Shown: positions 61,122-64,000 of the stretch, one piece after another
Position numbering within the stretch: the stretch's first letter is position 1
Layout of the letters: every line of letters starts with the position of its first letter
Source of the DNA: Nitrosospira lacus
Lineage (GTDB): Bacteria; Pseudomonadota; Gammaproteobacteria; Burkholderiales; Nitrosomonadaceae
Direction: 5' to 3'
Assembly: GCF_000355765.4 (NCBI RefSeq)
Contig: NZ_CP021106.3
Coordinates: forward strand, 715,137 to 779,136
Length of the DNA stretch: 64,000 nt
The notes under the pieces: model-generated
What the model saw: only the letters and a program-made list of their open reading frames with translations
Databases searched by the model: none
Told to the model about the DNA's origin: nothing
Made by a program: the position numbers and the translations under genes

Positions 61122-64000
61122 ATGAATCGCAAATTATACAAGTTGATTTTCAGTACAACCCTGGGCATATTGGTTCCCGCGGCGGAAACGGCGCGCAGCC
61201 GGGGCAAGGCGGCAAGCGGCGCGGCGCTGCTGCTGACCGGCCTGCTGCTGGCAGAGTTGCTGCTGAGTGCATCCGCGCAGGCCGAACTGCCGGTACCTTG
61301 CGCGGGTGGCAGTTGCGGTGGCGGGATACCGGATTTCGTCACAGCCGGGCAGGCGAATTATCATGTCCAGGACCATCAGGCCGTTGTCAACCAGGTGGGC
61401 GACAAGGCGATTCTCAATTGGGAAAGTTTTAACGTCAGCCCCGGCCATTCGGTGCAGTTCCAACAGGTGGAGAGCCTCGCCGCGCAGAACCTGGTGCAGG
61501 GCGCGAATTTCACCACGCTCAACCGTGTCTGGGACAACGATCCCAGCGTGATCGCCGGCATCCTCAGCCAGGCGGCGGGGCAGAATGCGAATATCATCCT
61601 GGTCAACACCAATGGCATCGCCTTCATGGGTTCTTCGCAGGTGAACCTCAACAGCTTCACCGCCAGCAGTCTGGACATCAATGACAGCTTCATCCTTAAC
61701 GCCTTCCTGACCACCCAGAAGACGAGCCCGCAATTCGAGGGCACGGGCGGTTTCATCAAGGTGTTCGAGGGCGCGCGCATCACGGCGGGCAGCCAGGGCC
61801 GGGTGATGCTGATCGCGCCGACGGTGATCAACAAAGGTACGGTGGAAGCGCCCGACGGACAGGTGATCGCGGCGGCGGGCACCAAGGTATTTTTGCGCTC
61901 GGCTTCGGCTCAGCCGATAGATGCCAATGTGCGCGGCCTGCTGGTGGAAGTGGACAGTCCGGCGGGCCTCGCTGATTTCGAGACCGCCAACACCGGCGTC
62001 AAGGACGGCAAGCTGGACGGGCAGACCGTGGCGCTGAAAGAGTCTGCGCTGGACAAGCTCGGCCATGTCACCAATTTGGGCGAGCTAAGCACGCCGCGCG
62101 GCAACGTCACCATGGTGGGGTATGCGGTCAACCAGCAGGGTATCGCGCGGGCGACGACCTCGGTGATCGCCAATGGCTCGGTATACCTGCTGGCGAAGGA
62201 TGCGGCAACGGGCCAGGATAATTCCACGCGTGGCGGCCGCGCGGTACTCGGCGCCGGCAGCCTGACCGAGGTACTGCCGGATGTGTCCGACAATACCGGC
62301 GTGCTGGATGGATTGACCGGCACCGGACTGGTGCTCCCCTCCCAGGTGAGAGTGCTGGGGCAGGATGTGCGGATGGAAAATGGTGCGGTGATCAATGCGC
62401 CGGCAGGCCAGGTGAATTTTTTCGCCATGGACAATCCAAGTTTGCTTTTTGTGCCGGGTGATCCGTTTGTAGAGGTGAATGCACCTATTTCCGACGCTGC
62501 ACGTATTCACATTGCCAGCGGCGCGCGCATCAGCGTGGCCGGATTGGAAAATGTGGCCGTTTCCACCGCGCGCAATGGGGTGGAAGTAGAACTGCGGGGG
62601 GATGAGCTGAAAGACTCCCCGGTCAATCGCGACGGTCCACTGCGCAGCCAGAAGGTTTTTGTCGACATCAACCGTGCCCTGGCCAACGCCAACGCGGGCA
62701 AGCCCACGCTCATCGCCAAGGACAGCCTGCAATCCTACCAGGCGCGTCTGGAGCGGAACGTGGCCGAGCGCTCGACTCAGGGCGGTACCGTGGGGGTAAG
62801 TTCACAGGGGGAGGTTATTATCGAATCCGGCGCAACGATTGACCTGTCGGGTGGCAGCCTGAATTATACCCCGGCCAGCGTGCCTACCACGCTACTCATG
62901 TCCCGGGGCATATTGACCGATATCGCCAATGCCCGCGCCGATGTGCGCTATGACGGCATTGCCACCCGCTATGTGCAGGATTTCGGCCGCTGGAACATAA
63001 AAGAGGTGATCGACCTGGGGCAGAGCTTCAATTATGACCCCGGCTATACCGAAGGTAAGAGCGCAGGTGCGCTGGAAGTCATCGGTTTCCGTGCGAGTGT
63101 GATGCAGGCTGATATCCAGGGCCGCACTGTCGTCGGAGAAGTGCAGCGCGACCTCGGCATTATGCCGGCCGGTGCCCGCCTGACTGTCGGTACCGGTGCT
63201 GTAACAAGGAATACTGGTGCCACCGCAGACGACTACAAGCAGAACCAGGCGGTCGAACTGAGCAGTGGCGGCGCCCTCCTGCCAGCGGGATTCAAGTTTG
63301 GCGATGCGCTCTCGTCTGATCTCATCACTACCCTGAGGCTTAATCCCGCATTGCTGGGCAAGGATAAGGTAGCCAATCTGGAAATTTTCAGTAACCAGGC
63401 GGCGGCGGTGCGCGAGGCTTTACATGCCCCGCAGGGCGGCAGCGTGCACATTACTGCCCAAGGGGTGACAGTCGGCGCCGATATCGAGGCCCCGGCCGGT
63501 TCGATCGTGCTTAATGCGCTAAGAAACGATATTAACATTGCATCCACGCCGCTGAATGTGATGGTGGCCGATGGGGTAACGCTGTCGGCGCGCGGGGCCT
63601 GGGTAAACGAGTTGCGCGGCGTGCCGGCGGGTTCGGGCGAGGTCGCGCTGGTGCATGGCGGAAAAATCGCGCTTACCGCGGTTGACAATGTTGCGCTGGG
63701 GCAAAACACGCTGCTGGACGTCACCGGCGGCGGCCGGCTCAGGGTCGATGGCCGTGGCAGCGTCATCGCCGGCAACGGCGGCGAGATCAGCCTGTCAGGC
63801 AACGCGGTATCGGGTGTCACCGAGGAGAATATACATGGCTACGGCATCGGCAAAGGCGGCGCGCTTAGCGTTTCCAGCCATAAAATCCAGATCGGCGGCA
63901 CGCCGGACGGCACCGCCGGCACGGCCAACCTGGGCGCCGGATTTTTCGAGCGTGGCGGGTTTGCCGATATCCATCTCGCGGGGATTGAGAATGTAACCTT
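61122..64000 (+). CDS. Filamentous haemagglutinin-like TPS exoprotein (3' end outside window)
   Basis: Large secreted adhesin exported by the upstream ShlB/FhaC homologue. The frame is open from ATG 61122 to the edge (959 codons) without a stop; checked at several points, it is continuous. The N-terminus MNRKLYKLIFSTTLGILVPA is the extended signal peptide region (ESPR) of large exoproteins, then a hydrophobic core and cleavage near SAQA. The TPS domain follows (YHVQDHQAVVNQVGDKAILN, NVSPGHSVQFQQ, NANIILVNTNGIAFMGSSQV) and then a long beta-helix of Gly/Asn-rich repeats. RBS GGAAGG. Not split by any visible frameshift. Confidence 0.92.
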   Translation, partial: MNRKLYKLIFSTTLGILVPAAETARSRGKAASGAALLLTGLLLAELLLSASAQAELPVPCAGGSCGGGIPDFVTAGQANYHVQDHQAVVNQVGDKAILNWESFNVSPGHSVQFQQVESLAAQNLVQGANFTTLNRVWDNDPSVIAGILSQAAGQNANIILVNTNGIAFMGSSQVNLNSFTASSLDINDSFILNAFLTTQKTSPQFEGTGGFIKVFEGARITAGSQGRVMLIAPTVINKGTVEAPDGQVIAAAGTKVFLRSASAQPIDANVRGLLVEVDSPAGLADFETANTGVKDGKLDGQTVALKESALDKLGHVTNLGELSTPRGNVTMVGYAVNQQGIARATTSVIANGSVYLLAKDAATGQDNSTRGGRAVLGAGSLTEVLPDVSDNTGVLDGLTGTGLVLPSQVRVLGQDVRMENGAVINAPAGQVNFFAMDNPSLLFVPGDPFVEVNAPISDAARIHIASGARISVAGLENVAVSTARNGVEVELRGDELKDSPVNRDGPLRSQKVFVDINRALANANAGKPTLIAKDSLQSYQARLERNVAERSTQGGTVGVSSQGEVIIESGATIDLSGGSLNYTPASVPTTLLMSRGILTDIANARADVRYDGIATRYVQDFGRWNIKEVIDLGQSFNYDPGYTEGKSAGALEVIGFRASVMQADIQGRTVVGEVQRDLGIMPAGARLTVGTGAVTRNTGATADDYKQNQAVELSSGGALLPAGFKFGDALSSDLITTLRLNPALLGKDKVANLEIFSNQAAAVREALHAPQGGSVHITAQGVTVGADIEAPAGSIVLNALRNDINIASTPLNVMVADGVTLSARGAWVNELRGVPAGSGEVALVHGGKIALTAVDNVALGQNTLLDVTGGGRLRVDGRGSVIAGNGGEISLSGNAVSGVTEENIHGYGIGKGGALSVSSHKIQIGGTPDGTAGTANLGAGFFERGGFADIHLAGIENVT

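Noticed and set aside
61134-63820. Several long minus-strand frames over the haemagglutinin gene
   Set aside because: Low-complexity shadows of the plus-strand exoprotein, whose frame was checked as continuous.

Overview
The window looks like a chromosomal segment of a betaproteobacterium of the order Nitrosomonadales, most likely Nitrosospira or a close relative. This is inferred from the combination of gene order (glnD-map, rubredoxin/thiD-thiE-hemL, purN-purM/hda, ubiC-ubiA-ubiD), a lexA-imuA-imuB-dnaE2 mutagenesis cassette, an SbtA/SbtB bicarbonate uptake pair that suits an autotroph, and a PEP-CTERM/EpsA system. No rRNA or marker gene in the window proves the genus. I saw no tRNA, rRNA or CRISPR array.

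Layout. 1-17 kb is ordinary core genome: partial glnD, map, a SPOR protein, a di-haem cytochrome c4, thiD-thiE-hemL, rubredoxin and gloA, an MscS channel, an RsmB-type methyltransferase, a DUF3108 protein, purN, purM, hda with a HAD phosphatase, and an orphan FecCD permease. 16.7-29.3 kb is a natural-product locus: an Sfp-type phosphopantetheinyl transferase, a guanidinoacetate-methyltransferase-like enzyme and an 11.2-kb NRPS gene with domain order C-A-T-E-C-A-T-C-A-T and no release domain. Its first and third condensation domains are nearly identical over about 1 kb of DNA. 29.5-32.4 kb holds ubiC-ubiA-ubiD.

32.4-39 kb is a variable region. An Mrr-type restriction gene is split by an IS4-family element with a readable 9-bp target duplication. 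An 836-bp copy of the 3' end of dnaE2 lies 3.7 kb from the intact gene, and the two copies bracket sbtA, an sbtB-like gene, a small HTH gene and transposase debris. 39-45 kb is the SOS mutasome cassette, headed by tandem GAAC-N4-GTTC boxes. 45.4-55.1 kb is a type II secretion/type IV pilus-like operon (gspG, gspF, gspE, PilM/N/O/P-like genes, a secretin with a cohesin domain, three more pseudopilins). 55.5-57.6 kb has an EpsA-type LuxR regulator, a GEMM-type cyclic-dinucleotide riboswitch and a PEP-CTERM protein. 57.7-64 kb has a secreted protein of unknown role, then a two-partner secretion pair: an FhaC/ShlB transporter and a very large haemagglutinin-like exoprotein that runs off the right edge.

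How the genes fit together. The right third appears devoted to surface and secretion functions (pseudopilus/secretin, exosortase substrate, TPS adhesin) with second-messenger control. The left NRPS locus carries its own carrier-protein activating enzyme and a tailoring methyltransferase, and the adenylation codes read by eye suggest a D-Val-Pro-X peptide. The middle shows repeated insertion and recombination around dnaE2.
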